Positions 1-12,624 of a stretch of 64,000 bases of DNA are shown here, piece by piece. The stretch is from Atopsyche davidsoni (Eukaryota; Arthropoda; Insecta; Trichoptera; Hydrobiosidae). The notes under the pieces were generated by a model, which ran no database searches, was not told the origin of the DNA, and saw only the letters and a program-made list of their open reading frames with translations. A program made the position numbers and the translations under genes. How positions within the stretch are numbered: position 1 is the stretch's first letter; every line of letters begins with the position of its first letter. The DNA lies in the NCBI GenBank assembly GCA_022113835.1, contig JAILWY010000023.1, forward strand, positions 7,006,001 to 7,070,000, written 5' to 3'.

Positions 1-1945
1 ACTTATATTACATCTGGATATTCAACGAAACGGCAAACGAAACCGCTTGACGTATATTTATTTGCAACAATTTTAAAGAAAGTTTACTCACGTTTTCAAC
101 TGTGTAGAACTACACCAGCTGCTATGCAAATCTGAAAAAATGAATGTAACATTTTATGTTTTGTGGTTAATACCGCGGGGGTAAGATGATTGAACACTGT
201 ACTATTTGTTTTACTTTCAATATAAATCTGATCGAGAACCAAAAGAATAGATTTTAATGTAGAATTTAAGTTTTTATAGATGAATTTTCTACATTCTCTA
301 CGAATAAAATTATAAAGTGTGTATTCAGAGCATTTAAAGTCATATAATGTACATCTTAAACATATAATTTTGTTTGTCTTTACGTATACGTACATGTATT
401 TATTTATCAATATATATATATTTATATATTATTATTTAAAAAAGGTAATATAAATTATATTATATATATATTAAAACGCTCACGAGAGTTCATGGTGGAA
501 TCGTACTGCCCAAGAGAAGCGTGGGGTGTCCGAGCCTTCCCTGTTTTAATATATTAACTATCAAACTAATATTATGAAGATAAATTATATCTACTAAAAG
601 AAAACATATAAAAAAAATACTTAACACATACAATAATACTCAAATATTTCATTAAGTAATGCAACGATATATTTTTGATAAAAAAATATATTTAAAAAAA
701 ATCTCTTAAACAATAAATAAATTATTTTTTTATTCATAATATAATTCAAATATCGTGCGGTTATTGTTGAATAAATAATTTAACTGTAAAGTCTAAGCGA
801 ACTGGAGTTTTCCACCCACAGGCCTGGGTTCTTATCAATACGTGTCAGGCAGTTGTCCGCCTCCCCGCAGCAAAAATCATTAGGTGTATGTACTGAAGTG
901 GCGGGCAACTGAAGGTTCGTTCAAATATTAAATTAGTTTCTCCATAATTATTAGTACATCACATATGTAATTTTTCCCATATGTAAATGATCCATGCCTG
1001 CAATACTAGCTTACTAACGTGAAAGTAATGTATTGTAATTTTGTTAATAATTGCGCATTTTCAAATCAGAATACTTAATGCAACCCAAAAAAAATATTTA
1101 TTGGAAAAGTAGAAATATTTATTGCTGTTTTTGAGGTGAGCATTCTATTAGGCTTTATCAAATTAAAAGAAATCTGTTCAATCACTTTTCATCACCACGA
1201 CAGTATTTTTGTTAATTTATTGTTTGTATTTATTTTTTAATAATAGACCGCATAGCTTTGCAAAATTTAAATACATGTTTTCAAAGAAGTCTTTGTTCAT
1301 TTGAAGTTTTAATTAATAGATTTGTCTAGACTGAAAAAAACGACGTATTGATAGAAAATTTTAACATATAAAATAGCAACTCAAAAACCAATTAAACAAA
1401 ATAAATTAGTGTTTGAAGTCAATTTATGTTTATTATAAACTGACGCAATCTTTAAACGCATTATTAATTTCCTGAACGGTTATATATTAACTGTTTATTT
1501 TTTGCAGTTGTCAATATCCGTGTTATGAGAGTCAAAATGAAAAAAATTCCTGAGAAAAATGCAAACCATTATCGTTTAGGTTAAATTGCCTTTTTTACAC
1601 GGGTTAACAGCGTAATATTAAAATTTTTAATAAAGGTTTTTATATCTATTTAAAAAATATATATATTAAATAAAACAATAATATCTTTTATGCTGTTTCC
1701 GTGAAAAAAGCTACTTTTCATTGTAGTACTAGAGTTTGCATTGTTTAATTTTTCTTTGTGTATTTCGTTCATTAGTTTTTATTATCATTTTATACTTGCG
1801 GTCCACCAAAAATCAAAGAAAAACTATTCTAGAATTACTATTACTTTTATTTTTCTTAAAAACCAAAAGTATATTTTTGATATATAATAATAAAAGTACC
1901 TTTGTATTTTGTCTTCACTTTGAGTTTATTAATATTATATGCATT
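1..1945. other. AT-rich intergenic DNA, no gene seen
   Basis: Low-complexity AT-rich sequence with short A/T runs and stop codons in all frames. A small GC-richer patch lies near 480-535 and another near 800-910. No credible coding exon, tRNA or transposon end was recognised. Confidence 0.6.
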
Positions 1946-1980
1946 ACTAGTTTCGACCCAATACACTGGGTCGTCATCAG
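1946..1980 (-). ncRNA. hammerhead-ribozyme-like motif
   Basis: Read on the minus strand, CTGATGA (1974-1980) is followed by a perfect 6-bp stem (1968-1973 with 1954-1959) with an 8-base loop, then AAAC. Together these give CTGATGA-stem-(G)AAAC, the core order of hammerhead ribozymes carried by Penelope-like and related retroelements. The G of GAAAC is also the closing base of the stem, so the register is one base off the canonical core. No convincing stem III with a cleavage site was found. It is most likely a degenerate ribozyme-type repeat end rather than a proven active ribozyme. Confidence 0.45.
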
Positions 1981-2214
1981 ATGCTGAACTAAACTAGACA
2001 GTTATTTATTATTATAATAATGGATCTTCACGAATCAAATGTCTTGTCCCTCAACAAGATTTTTTTTAAATATCACACAACATGACTACAAGTAATCAAA
2101 ATGAAAATGTAGATTCTGTGATAAAATTGCGATTTTTTCGACGTTGAATTTGAAATTGTTTTTTGTTTATTCAATATGAATAAGTTTAAAACGTGGTTGT
2201 TGCTTTTGAAATAC

Positions 2215-2410
2215 CCACGCGTAGATCTCGGCGAGAGGCGAGTTGCATGGCCACAAGGCGCTGCCCGCACAAGCCATGGGCGACAGGCATGAAATCGATA
2301 GTGTTTATTCCTAAGCCCCCTTGGTGCATTGCAGTTCCCATTGTAAGCTCGGGGACTTGGGTTACTTCACCGAGCATTTCTCGTGACTCCGAACTAGTTA
2401 ATTTCCGCTT
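2215..2410. other. GC-richer island
   Basis: This block is clearly GC- and CpG-richer than its surroundings and is partly open on both strands over about 65-75 codons. No protein family was recognised on either strand. It resembles the other short islands scattered through the gene desert and may be regulatory or an old insertion. Confidence 0.35.
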
Positions 2411-2989
2411 GTCGTAGAATTTCTTCTAGAAATAACTTCAAAGTAAGTAAATGTGTCAAATTGTATGCGGCATTTATAATGAATGGTCGCAACCATTCAC
2501 TTTAATGTGATTTTTAGAACGTGACATTTATTTTAATTAGTTTTCATAACGAATAAAAGAAAAAGTATTAACATGTATTTACGATGATTTGCATTGCTTG
2601 AATAGAATGTAGCGTTATTTTTTATTATGTGGGTGCTTGGTATCCAGTTAATGTATTATCTTATCAGTTAATATTTTCCAACTTACTTTTGATATTTATA
2701 TGCCATTCACATACAACTTTATTTAACGATGTTTTAACATGCAACGAATTGCGCCATAATAACATTTAACCTTTTATGGGACAGTATTATTTTCCAATTA
2801 AAATGCAAAATGTGAGCTTTAAGATAACACAGCACGAGATAGGTAATAGGTTGTTTAACGGGTCATATTAACAAAAAATAAAATAATAATAATGTTCTAA
2901 GCTGAAATATTTGATGAGATATGTATTTATAAGTTGGTCGTGTAATTTATTACTTTTTCAAATCAACACAGTGATTTTCCACATTTTTT

Positions 2990-3240
2990 CAAAGGTTGGC
3001 GAAACCGGTCACTAATAAAAATAAAAATGTGGAAAGTCACTCAAGAACTTTAATATATATCATGTATCATGAACTTTAATATAATATTTTATTTAATATA
3101 GAATTTTAATATTTTATTCAAAATATTTAATATGTATCATGAACTTTAATATAATATTTTATTTAATATAGAATTTTAATATTTTATTCAAAATATTAAA
3201 ATGGAATTCCACCAAGTACTCTCTGTCAAAAATATTGAAT
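2990..3240 (+). repeat. dispersed repeat family R1, copy 1
   Basis: It begins with a GGTTGGCGAAACCGGTCAC block at about 2993-3011 and ends with a CCACCAAGTACTCTCTGTC block at about 3209-3227. Both blocks recur, with small changes, at 8.4-8.6 kb and 55.6-55.7 kb; a divergent reverse copy lies at 9.4-9.5 kb. The GGCGAAAC core and the upstream hairpin of the other copies suggest relation to retroelement ends with hammerhead-like motifs. This copy is interrupted by a 70-bp tandem duplication. Confidence 0.7.
3064..3197. repeat. 70-bp tandem duplication inside repeat R1
   Basis: Two direct copies, 3064-3133 and 3134-3197, are identical over the 64 bases of the second copy. The unit is AT-rich. 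The lack of divergence points to a recent duplication. Confidence 0.9.
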
Positions 3241-3654
3241 TTCTCAACACAGTTTTAATAAAATAATCATTTAGTTTAATTTAAAAGAAAATCATTTGTC
3301 TCTCTTATATAAAAATATTATCAAATTTATTTGTTGAAAAATTCTCAAGAAATACGTAATTGCAAAAAAAACGTGGCTTTTTGTAATACTCAAAGCAAAA
3401 ACATTTTAATGGGAATAACATATATTTTTGAAACACGCTATCATTTACGTTTTTGTTAACAAAAGAAAACCGCACCTACTTTTATATAATGCCACGACCG
3501 AAATAATAGCCGTGCTTAAAATACAAATTGAATTTATATTAATTTGTGGACTGAGGAATTGCGCGTGGTATAAATTTGCACTAATAAAGCAAAATTATAG
3601 GACACTTAAATTTAATGACAATTTGGTGAGCCCTTTTCTCGCGTTAATGACTTA

Positions 3655-4020
3655 ACGCAAACTTCAGGTAGACCTTTATTAGGGCATCGTCGCACCGCTG
3701 TAAATCCGACGGGGACAGTTCAAACACAGCGCATGTCACGAGGAGATTGGTGTTTTATTGTGACCGACGCTCTCAAAGGGCTGCTGCCAAAGGGACTCTG
3801 CGGGAGCCGCTTAGGTTTCCCAAACCTTGTCAAACGAACACACACTCCTGCGATGTGTTACCTCGTCGTATTCTGCGTCTGTCACGGCTGATGTGCCGAG
3901 AAATATTGATTCAAGCTGTCATCCACCAAACTGGAACGCGTGTACATGAATACGATTGTGTCCGTTTTTGAATTCGCTTGCCGGGACGGGGACCACGCCG
4001 AGACCCCGAAAATCGGAAAG
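3655..4020. other. GC/CpG-rich island of unknown role
   Basis: About 365 bases of balanced base composition with many CpG dinucleotides, in sharp contrast to the flanks. It carries a 74-codon open frame (3747-3971, plus) with no signal peptide and no family resemblance, so I do not call a gene. A conserved regulatory element or a decayed insertion are both possible. Confidence 0.4.
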
Positions 4021-5819
4021 TGATGGATTCAAACTAAATCCAATAATCATGTAAATTTTTTTTTTTAAATTATAGCTAAGTGAGTTTTGTGGTGAAATGG
4101 TAATTTATTGTAATATCACTGAATTTCTATTATATTTGTGGGCTTTCTTTAACTTATTTTAAACATGGTCCAATAATTTTATAAGCATACATTTTAACAT
4201 AAAAAAGCGATAATTGTATAGTAAATAATCAAAAAGCATATTAACCAAACTTGGTGTTTTTTTTTGTTTATGTTAATTAAAGTTTATTAGATTGAGAGAT
4301 ACTCATTATTTTCAAATAAATATTGGATAATATGTAGATTATTTTTTTACATGTTTTTATTAAACAATCTTTACAGTCGACTTGTTTTATTAATCGTTTC
4401 AATTGTCAATTTATCGATGAATGCTTTTATCTTTTTTGAGTGTTCATATTTTAATGCCTCTATGAATAAAATCTATTGATAGGTCATCTACTATATATTT
4501 AATGTTCACTTTTTGTAAATATTTTTTGGGTACTTTTTTAGCTTGCAGTGTAATTGATATCCCTGAGCTTGATTTTTCAAGAGCTCGTTATTTTATATCA
4601 AGTGTCAAATTTTAAATTATAAAGGTAGATATATATTTACAAAATACGTTGCAGTTATCAACTGTCTCTTTAGTACAACATAATGTGTTTAGACAGAGGC
4701 TCCGGGTCAGACCCCCTGCTCGGGTGTGTAGAGTATACTTACTGTGAATAATCTCCTTTTATTATGGTTGCGGGTAATTACGGAGATAAAATGCATTTAC
4801 TTAGGCCTTTATTACATTTTTAGAACCTGGAAAATATAAGAGGAGGCAAAAAGATTAAAAGATAGACACGAAGCTAACTTATTTCTTACTATGATAAAAA
4901 TTGTAGAAGTGAATACCGGAGATTAGTCTCGGGTATCCAATTTTTTCCTTTTCTTTAAAATATAACGAATTAAAAATTCTTGCAACTGAAGAATAAAAAT
5001 ATGCAACACGATTAAATCTAAGAACTCGTTGAAACTTTAAAAACTCAGATGTTTCATATTTACAGTATTAAAATATCTCATTCTCATAAATCATAACTTT
5101 AATTAAAAAACAGTTAACGTTAATTTAATACCATAACATTCTGTAAATATAATGTGAATAAATTCAAAAATGCCTTTCAAGTTATTTTATCTGAACAGGT
5201 AAAATATCAACCGAGAAAACAAAGAAGCATTTTATTAATACGATAAAATGCGTCATAATTTTATGTTTTCTTTTAAATGTAAATAATTATTGTACTGAAA
5301 TGTGTAATTATTAATAGCTAGTTATCTATTGAGCGATATTTTGCACTCCATTTATTTCTATTAAATATATAAATAAACCCATATTGTGAATAAACCCTAC
5401 CCAAGTTGTTTGAATAAAAATACCACTACATGAATCATTCATTCTTATAATTATTTTTTAATTGTAAAAAAAATGTTATCAATTTCGTTTCGCGATTTAC
5501 ATACTACTCAATGACTTTAATAAACATACAAACTATTTACTCTTTAAAAATTGTATTCACGTGATATTATAAAATAGCATAAATTTAATTTAAAGTCTGT
5601 TTTTGATTGATTTCTAAATTATAAAGTTTTTAAAAATTTTAATTATAGAGCAAAGTGAACTTTAATTCAATTAAATGTGCTTTAGATTATTTTCTTAACA
5701 GCCTTACATATATAATGAAAAAAAATCAACTTCATGCTTGAAAACTCTCAATAATGACGTGACATTTACAGCTTTGTCTTAGTTGTGAACTTATCCTATT
5801 ATTCAACGCTTTAATTTTA

Positions 5820-6260
5820 AGTAGCGGACCGAGCCGTCACTAGCATTGGGGAGGCCCGGGGCCAGCAACAATTATTATATATATATTAGCTCTTCACATT
5901 CTATTGCTTGTGCATGACTGCCATTCTGTATCCTGAGCGTGTGTAAAGGATCGGTAATGGAGTAGTGGACCTGGAATGATTGTGGAGGGATGTGCTCCAG
6001 AAGTATCTTGTCGAGCTGAGGGGAATCCTGATATTGTTTATGTAGCAAGATGCAGAAGGAGTATCAGATCTAAACGCCAGAGCTTTGTAAGGAAAGGATT
6101 TATAATAATGCTATTGGGCAACAGCAATACGCAAACTTTTCATTCCAACAGAAAACTGCGGTGTAGAAGGACCCGGGGACCCACTACACGATGAACACTG
6201 CTTCAGCATGAGTATATGCTCAGTGAAATGGTCGCCAAGCTCCTCTGAGGAGAAGCACTT
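5820..6260. other. GC-richer block ending in an A-run, possible old insertion
   Basis: The block starts with a GC-rich segment at 5821-5870 and ends near 6265 in a short A-run followed by TA repeats. This is the layout expected of a short retroposed element. A 72-codon open frame (5976-6194) is not recognisable. No internal Pol III promoter boxes were confirmed. Confidence 0.3.
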
Positions 6261-6469
6261 GATGAAAAAAAACATATATATATATACATAAATATATATA
6301 TATTCATATATACTGCCGAGGTTTAATGACCCTGACTCTGACCAGCTGAGAGTACTCCTGAAAATAATTTATTATCTCAAATTCCTTTTAAATAAAACGA
6401 ATAAGTGGCCGTTTGCTTTTAACGTGAATTTTAATAATACAAATTGAGCTAAACTGTGCGCCAAATTAT

Positions 6470-6580
6470 CTTCGCAGCCGAATCACCAAGTGGCCTGTAT
6501 TGAATCGGCTTCGCCGAATCTCGCCACTCCATGGTAGTGGGGGGAGGGGGCGGGAAGGGGCGTGAGGGGGTCGGGTGTGA
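6470..6580. other. GC-rich island with G-quadruplex-forming tract
   Basis: At 6539-6570 five runs of three or more G are separated by 1-5 bases on the plus strand, which fits the usual G-quadruplex pattern. The flanking 70 bases contain an inverted pair of CACT/AGTG-type motifs. No coding evidence. Confidence 0.55.
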
Positions 6581-7589
6581 CTTAACAAATAAGTGAGACT
6601 GACTCGCAGCGATAAGTAGTTAAAAGAGCTTATCTCCATTCCCTGAGTAAAGTAAGCGTTCAGTTAGTTACTTTATGGACTTACGTACCTGCCAGAGGAA
6701 CATATCGCAAACATTGCCAAAGCAGGCATACCCTTATCATAACGATACAACACAACCCAACACCATTAGGATTACAGGAAAATATTATTATTGCCTTCGG
6801 TATTTTTTTAATAGGCCGATAATATTGAAACGTGAATGAGGGTGTTTTTTCTCATATCGAAATATGCATTTGTGATGTTAGAACGGGCAGTAAATTATAG
6901 CAACGATTATTATAAATATACAATCAATCTGCATTTTTCATTTATACAAGTTTATTTTGATAACAATATGTTGTAGTAATAGTCGAGGAAGTGTTGGTTC
7001 CAATCTCACCTATGAATTTGTGCATTTATGTTAATGATTGTGTTTGAATAGTAAAAAAATACATGTTTAATTTTTTTCTAACAAACTTGTTAAGATTGTT
7101 GATGTCATTTTTATTTATTTGTAACTATTAATTTTAAAGCATATTGTATGTCACCAATATACTTATGAAGATAATAGAAAAGTGCTTGTATAAATTAATT
7201 TTTCATTCTTTACGTGCTTGGATGTATTAATAAATTGATATCTCTTCCATCTATTGATAATTGATTTTAAAGTTTTTATAATGATAAATAATATTTTTTT
7301 GAGGCGTAAAGGAAACTGCTTAGATTAATGCAAAACCAAGACATCACCGCCTTCATTCTTATTAATGGTGGTTCTCAGGTTATGTAGATATACGTGAAAT
7401 GCTAATGGAAAGAAAATCGCACATAAAAACCGGAGCATATTTTTGAAAAAAAATGTTTTTCTGGCAGTGCTTTCATTTTCAAACTGTACTCACTGTTATC
7501 GTACAATAAATCATGAAGATAAAAAAGCTCTCTATGTGCCTTTTCCGGGGATCGGTTTCCACCGTTGAAATATCGGTAGAGGGTAAGTA

Positions 7590-7720
7590 CGAATCGATTA
7601 AACAAATGGCTTTGCGCGGAGGGGATGCGACCTGCGAACTTGTGCATAAGTGAAAGGCTCTGATAATGGCTTCCTCCGCGGCGCCCGGCTCTCGGTCAAT
7701 ACGGGGGTAGCAAACAACGG
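7590..7720. other. GC-rich island
   Basis: A CpG-containing patch, richest at 7670-7710, followed by a pyrimidine-rich stretch ending in CAG at 7776-7778. No product recognised. Confidence 0.35.
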
Positions 7721-8436
7721 CTGTTTACATTTACCTCTGGGATTGTCCTGTGTTTGACGTTCTGTCTCCCTACTTCAGATACACTTCCCTCCCCCTGCCC
7801 TGGGGAGATGTGTCCATTTTAGAAGAAATCTGGCCGTTAAGTAAGTTACAGGCTTATTTATTCGTCGGACCCTTTGAATTTGAAATGTTGTTTAATCTGT
7901 TTCTGATGGTTCATATCAGAAATTGGCACTTTGTGATTTAGTTGGGTACTAAATATATATTTTATAACCAATCGATATATTTATCTATAATAATATAAAA
8001 CACAAGACCATTTCGTTTTAAATGAGCAATAGAAACAACAAATTGGATTCAGTGCATATATCACGAGAAATATTGTACTGAAGCATTTACCTTGTATCAA
8101 ATAATATCCATGATTTTCATCAATTCAGTTAAAAATTTTCTAACTTTCAATAATTGTTTAAACCAATATTACCTCGTGACAGGTTAACTTGTAGCATTCT
8201 AGCCGAGTGTTGCCGTTCAAGTAACTTCAATATTATGAAAAATAAAAATAAAAAAACCTTTGCGATACAACTTCATTGTGATTAATTAATCTACCATATA
8301 TACAACAAAGCAAATGTTGAACCTGTAGCAAGTAACAGTTGCCTATAATCGATCTTAACTACTTTACTTGTTCACTTGTCTACCAACCACTCGCAGACCT
8401 GACTCTAGTAGAACAGGGTGGTTACAAAATATAAAA

Positions 8437-8640
8437 ATATTAGAAATTTAATATTTTTATTCAGGAGAGTACTTGGTGGGATTCCATTGTAATATTTTTG
8501 AATAAAATACTTAAGTGGCAGTAAGACAGAGTAACAGATAAGTACTCTACTTGATAATGTCAACGTGAAAGGTTGGCGAAACCGGTCACAAATAAAAAAC
8601 GAACATGTGGAAAATCACTCAAGTATTTTATTAAAAAAAA
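8437..8640 (+). repeat. dispersed repeat family R1, copy 2 (rearranged)
   Basis: The GGCGAAACCGGTCAC block is on the plus strand at about 8576-8590. The block matching the 3' part of copy 1 lies upstream, at about 8444-8505, in reverse orientation. Just before the core, GTCAAC pairs with GTTGGC around a 7-base loop and is preceded by TTGATAA, a degenerate CTGATGA. This is the same hammerhead-like order as at 1946-1980. Confidence 0.65.
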
Positions 8641-9410
8641 AAGTTAAAATATTACTCTTAAACTTTTTTTTGTTATTTGTTCTTATTGTTGGCAAAAGAA
8701 AATTGAGTATCAAATCATAATAACAACGATACAAATGATCAAAATGCATGATTATGATAAATACATGTCATGGGGATGTTTATCTTTTTTAAGAAAACCT
8801 TATAATGACGGATAAATTGAAAAATTAAGCTAGAGCATATGAATTTAATTTTAATTGATTTGACTCTGTGTTTGTGTTTTATAAAAAAATGTGTAGAAAG
8901 AAATTAGTTGCTAGAACTATGAACTGATAACGAAATAGAATAGAATAAAATTTTATGTAAAAAAATTGTATGCCTTTAAACAATATGTAAAACATTGTAA
9001 TTTCATTGTAAAATTAAAATTATTCATGATTTCGTAATTAAAACTTCCAACTCACTTTTGTGTGTGTTTGAAATTCAATATTAGGCTGAACATTTTATAT
9101 AATCAAACATTTATTAAAAATAATAAAATGTGGATCATCGAATGTTTCGATGATCGAATGATTGAATCGAAATATTTTGATTTGCAATAAATGTTTTCAA
9201 AGTTCATTAAAAAAATTAAATTACAATGTAATAATATATGTTTTTTATTTTGACACCTTTTGTACTTGTTTTGTTCCAATTTTTTTATTATTAAATCTGC
9301 AAAATAGTATTTTATATTTTGCGAACCCAGCCAAAGGATTATCAATTTATTCAAAATATATTTTAAACTTCACAATAACGTAAATCTTACATTTTAAAGG
9401 TTTTATAATG

Positions 9411-9520
9411 TTTTACTTATATTCAATATTTTTGACAGAAAGCATTTTGTGATTTTTACAAATGTTAAATTTTATCGGTGACTAGTTTCGCCAGCCTGTT
9501 CACACTTCAGTTGGAAATGT
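9411..9520 (-). repeat. dispersed repeat family R1, copy 3 (reverse, divergent)
   Basis: On the minus strand the sequence reads CTGAAG, then a GGCGAAACTAGTCACC block, then a CTGTCAAAAATATTGAAT block. This matches copy 1 in order with several substitutions. The stem of the hammerhead-like motif is no longer convincing here. Confidence 0.6.
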
Positions 9521-9639
9521 TTTACCTGTTTATATTTTATTATCAATATGTCTCTCTTCAATCTTTAATTGAATTGCAGCATAATGATGATGTATAGTGT
9601 GGAATCAAAAAAAAAAGCAAACATCATCGGACCGGAACC

Positions 9640-9745
9640 GAAAAGAAAATCCTTTTTGTAATTTGGCAGAGCCACGTGACCCGTCGCACATAACAAGTAT
9701 CGTGATCGATGGCCTGCCGGAAAGATTCGATTTCGCAATTGCCAC
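9640..9745. promoter_or_regulatory. GC-rich island with palindromic E-box CACGTG
   Basis: GCCACGTGAC at 9671-9680 matches the extended palindromic E-box bound by MITF/TFEB/USF-type bHLH factors. The island around it is GC-richer than its flanks. No adjacent gene is visible, so a role is only inferred. Confidence 0.3.
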
Positions 9746-12470
9746 AGGAAGTTTTTACATAATATAATGACAAAGTCTAAATTTTTAATCTTTTATATTT
9801 CACGCCAAATAACAATGTTGGTAAATAATTATTTTTCTCGTTTATGAAGTAAAATATTTAGTATTAGAGTGTGTAACGAATTTAATGTAACAGTAAATTA
9901 CATTATAAAATTTATATTTGTAACGCAGGTAATTGCAAAAACATCAACACATACTTGTGTAGAATTATTTATCTCGTATAAGAAATTATCATCATAAGTA
10001 TATGTTTATTTTCTTGTTAAAAACAAAATTGTTTAATTTGCAGCTGCCTGTTTAGGCAAAAGACAAAAATAAATGTATATTTTGTAAATTAAAGATCGTG
10101 TACAAATAAAAGATAAAGTTGCTTCTTCTGAAGCAAATATATAACGAAGACTGGTGTGAGTGTTTGCTCGGTATGAAATTTTATCTCGGTACCTTGTACT
10201 GCATATTTGGGCGGTCTGAACTCAAAAACATGCTTTGCTAAATATTTTATTTATATGCGCGAGTTATTAGAATATTTCTACATTTTTAATACAAAAATGC
10301 TGTACATATAATAAGTATTACACAAAGAAAAAAATATGAAAGAAAGTTATTTCAATTTAATTTTCAATTTAAAAGCAAATTTTTTTAACATAAGTTAATC
10401 GTGTTAATTATATGACGAACGTAAGCGCTAAGTACCAGACAGACAGGCTGGCTCTGGATTATTTATTTTATAAAAATAATTGGTTAGAACATGAGCAGTG
10501 TCTTTGTGGCGCAGAATTTAATAAGAGTTTAATTTTCCCATTACGCAAGGCACCCGACCGCGATAATACATTTGACAAGTGACAATCACCACCCGGAGAC
10601 AAAAGAGTTCTCGAGCTGGACCACAGCAGCCCGGGAGTGCTGCCAGGGTCTACGAGCACAGAACGGCTCTGCAAATACTCCGCTGCGGCCTAACGTTTCC
10701 GGTAAACGCTACGAATCTCGTATTTCACGGAGGCTTTCACGCCATATCAGTGTCTAATGACGTCACAGTCGTACTTGCCGCTCTCGAGATAGTAATAATT
10801 GTATTGGAATGTCTCCTATATTAAATCGGCCTGAAAACGACCTTTGACTGTCGATAACAGCAAGAGTGAGATAAAATTTATAGCTACCTGGACTCAAATA
10901 AATATCTTTTTCTAAATAAAAAAAATACTCTAAGGTCATATAAAAAATTAAAGAACAGAATAAATACGCAATTTTTTGTGTTCAATAAAAGGGTGGTTTT
11001 TTTTTATAGATATAATATATTTGAGCACAGTGAGTCGACTTGAGGTTTCTAATCTACAATTGTTTGAAATGAAAACATATTTTTTAGTAATCAGTTGACC
11101 GATGCCATTTAACGATTTTATAGCTTGCCCATATTTATAACAAAGAGGGGAACACAATATTGTGCTTTAATACCAGCATAGGCTTTCTGATTTAATAGTA
11201 CAATTAAGATATCACAAAACCGAGAGAAATAACCTTAAATTATTTTACCGGGTCACAGCACACATTCGCTATATTCCTAAAGCATATTATTAAATCAATA
11301 AGTCTGTAAAGGTACTAAAGAGATCTGTACTCTGTTTTAATTAAATATATATATTTTTTAATAAGTATGAAAGCATAGATTAAATGAAATGCTCACAATT
11401 TTAAACATTGTATTTTGTAATCGATCCGGGATGCGCTAATGTTTTGTTATGATAGCAATGCTAATAGGGATAACACTCTTGCTTTTAAAGGGATTTTTTG
11501 TAATCAGTCCATGGAGTTTAACGACAGGATGAGATCTCTCCCTGTGCGGAGCATTCTGGGGCGTTAGTGAATTCGAATAGCTTGTACTTCCCGGCCGCCC
11601 CCGACAGGCGTAAAGCGCGGCGTTATTGAATCTTTCATTGGAGCCGGAATGGTACACAAGCGGGATTTTCAGCGAATTTATTGTTTTTATTGAATTTTTA
11701 ATATGCGTTTTCGTGACTCTTATTGCCTTTTAAAGCCGTTTTGATCATCCACTTTTATGTTTTGATACTATTATGAACCCCCACGGATATTTTAGAATTC
11801 TCATTTAAACATTCACTGAAATAAAATATTGATTTCAATACACTAAATTTACAGATACACACTCACACACACACAGACACAAATATATATTTATATAATA
11901 TATAATATAAAAATATTTTCCTTTATAGCTTTGGCGTATAAAATAATATCAATTTATAAAAATATCATTTTGTGTGACACGTCGTAAAAAAATGAGATTC
12001 CTTACTTTTACGACTATGAGAAGTTATAAGTTGATACCATAAAATAGAATATGGTCACCAAACTTTATAGTCCATAAAGATATAAAAATACCACGTCTCC
12101 CGCTAAACAGTAGGTAGACATTAAAAAGTATATTAATATTACTTGTAATTTGGTTTAATGAATCTGTCACGAAATGAAAAACCAATAGAGTGTTTTAAAA
12201 GTATCACTGTCTAAGACAAATCGGCTGTTTTTATGTAGAGCACATTATTCATTTTATATTCCATAGAATGGAAATGAAATATAGTTAATAACCACACAAT
12301 AATATATAGAACTTTGTGCATTGTACACTAGCAAACAAAGCAATAAACAAATAGAAAAAAAAACAATTTAGGGGCACCCACTTTATATTAAAACGTATTA
12401 AAAGGTGCCAGCACTGTCGGGGGGGTTTTATTTGTTAGCCAGGGGGTTTAAGAACCTCAAAGGGATTGTA
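9746..12470. other. intergenic DNA with two islands, no gene seen
   Basis: AT-rich sequence. The island at 10550-10800 carries a perfect CRE (TGACGTCA, 10758-10765) and an 81-codon unrecognised open frame. The island at 11500-11670 is CpG-rich with a 73-codon unrecognised minus-strand frame. Confidence 0.45.
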
Positions 12471-12620
12471 GCCCCAAAGGATGTGACGTCACAGCGGTGA
12501 CAGGACAACTATATAAACGTAATTAACTGTCTTGTGCGCATTTCTGGAGCGCATTTATCATTTTGTCTCGGCATTCAAGCAGCATATAGCGTTAAGCAAG
12601 ATTAAGGACCGCGTGGAGGT
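12470..12620 (+). promoter_or_regulatory. CRE + TATA promoter-like block with possible 5' noncoding exon
   Basis: A full palindromic CRE (TGACGTCA) lies at 12484-12491 and a TATATAAA box at 12510-12517. Initiation would be expected near 12541-12545. Downstream sequence is GC-balanced for about 75 bases and ends in GAG|GTAATT at about 12619, a plausible splice donor. This is the layout of a cAMP-responsive gene with a short 5' untranslated first exon. No coding exon was found in the window on this strand, so the gene body, if real, would lie behind a long intron or be lost. Confidence 0.4.
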
Positions 12621-12624
12621 AATT

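Larger units (their letters stand above)
3241..8436. other. intergenic DNA with GC-rich islands, no gene seen
   Basis: AT-rich filler with stops in all frames. Islands at 3655-4020, 5820-6260, 6470-6580 and 7590-7720 are described separately. A possible short exon at 7779-7840 has splice-like borders but no recognisable product. Confidence 0.5.

Noticed and set aside
3064..3197. CRISPR-like direct repeats
   Set aside because: Two adjacent AT-rich 70-bp copies without spacers in eukaryotic DNA are a simple tandem duplication.
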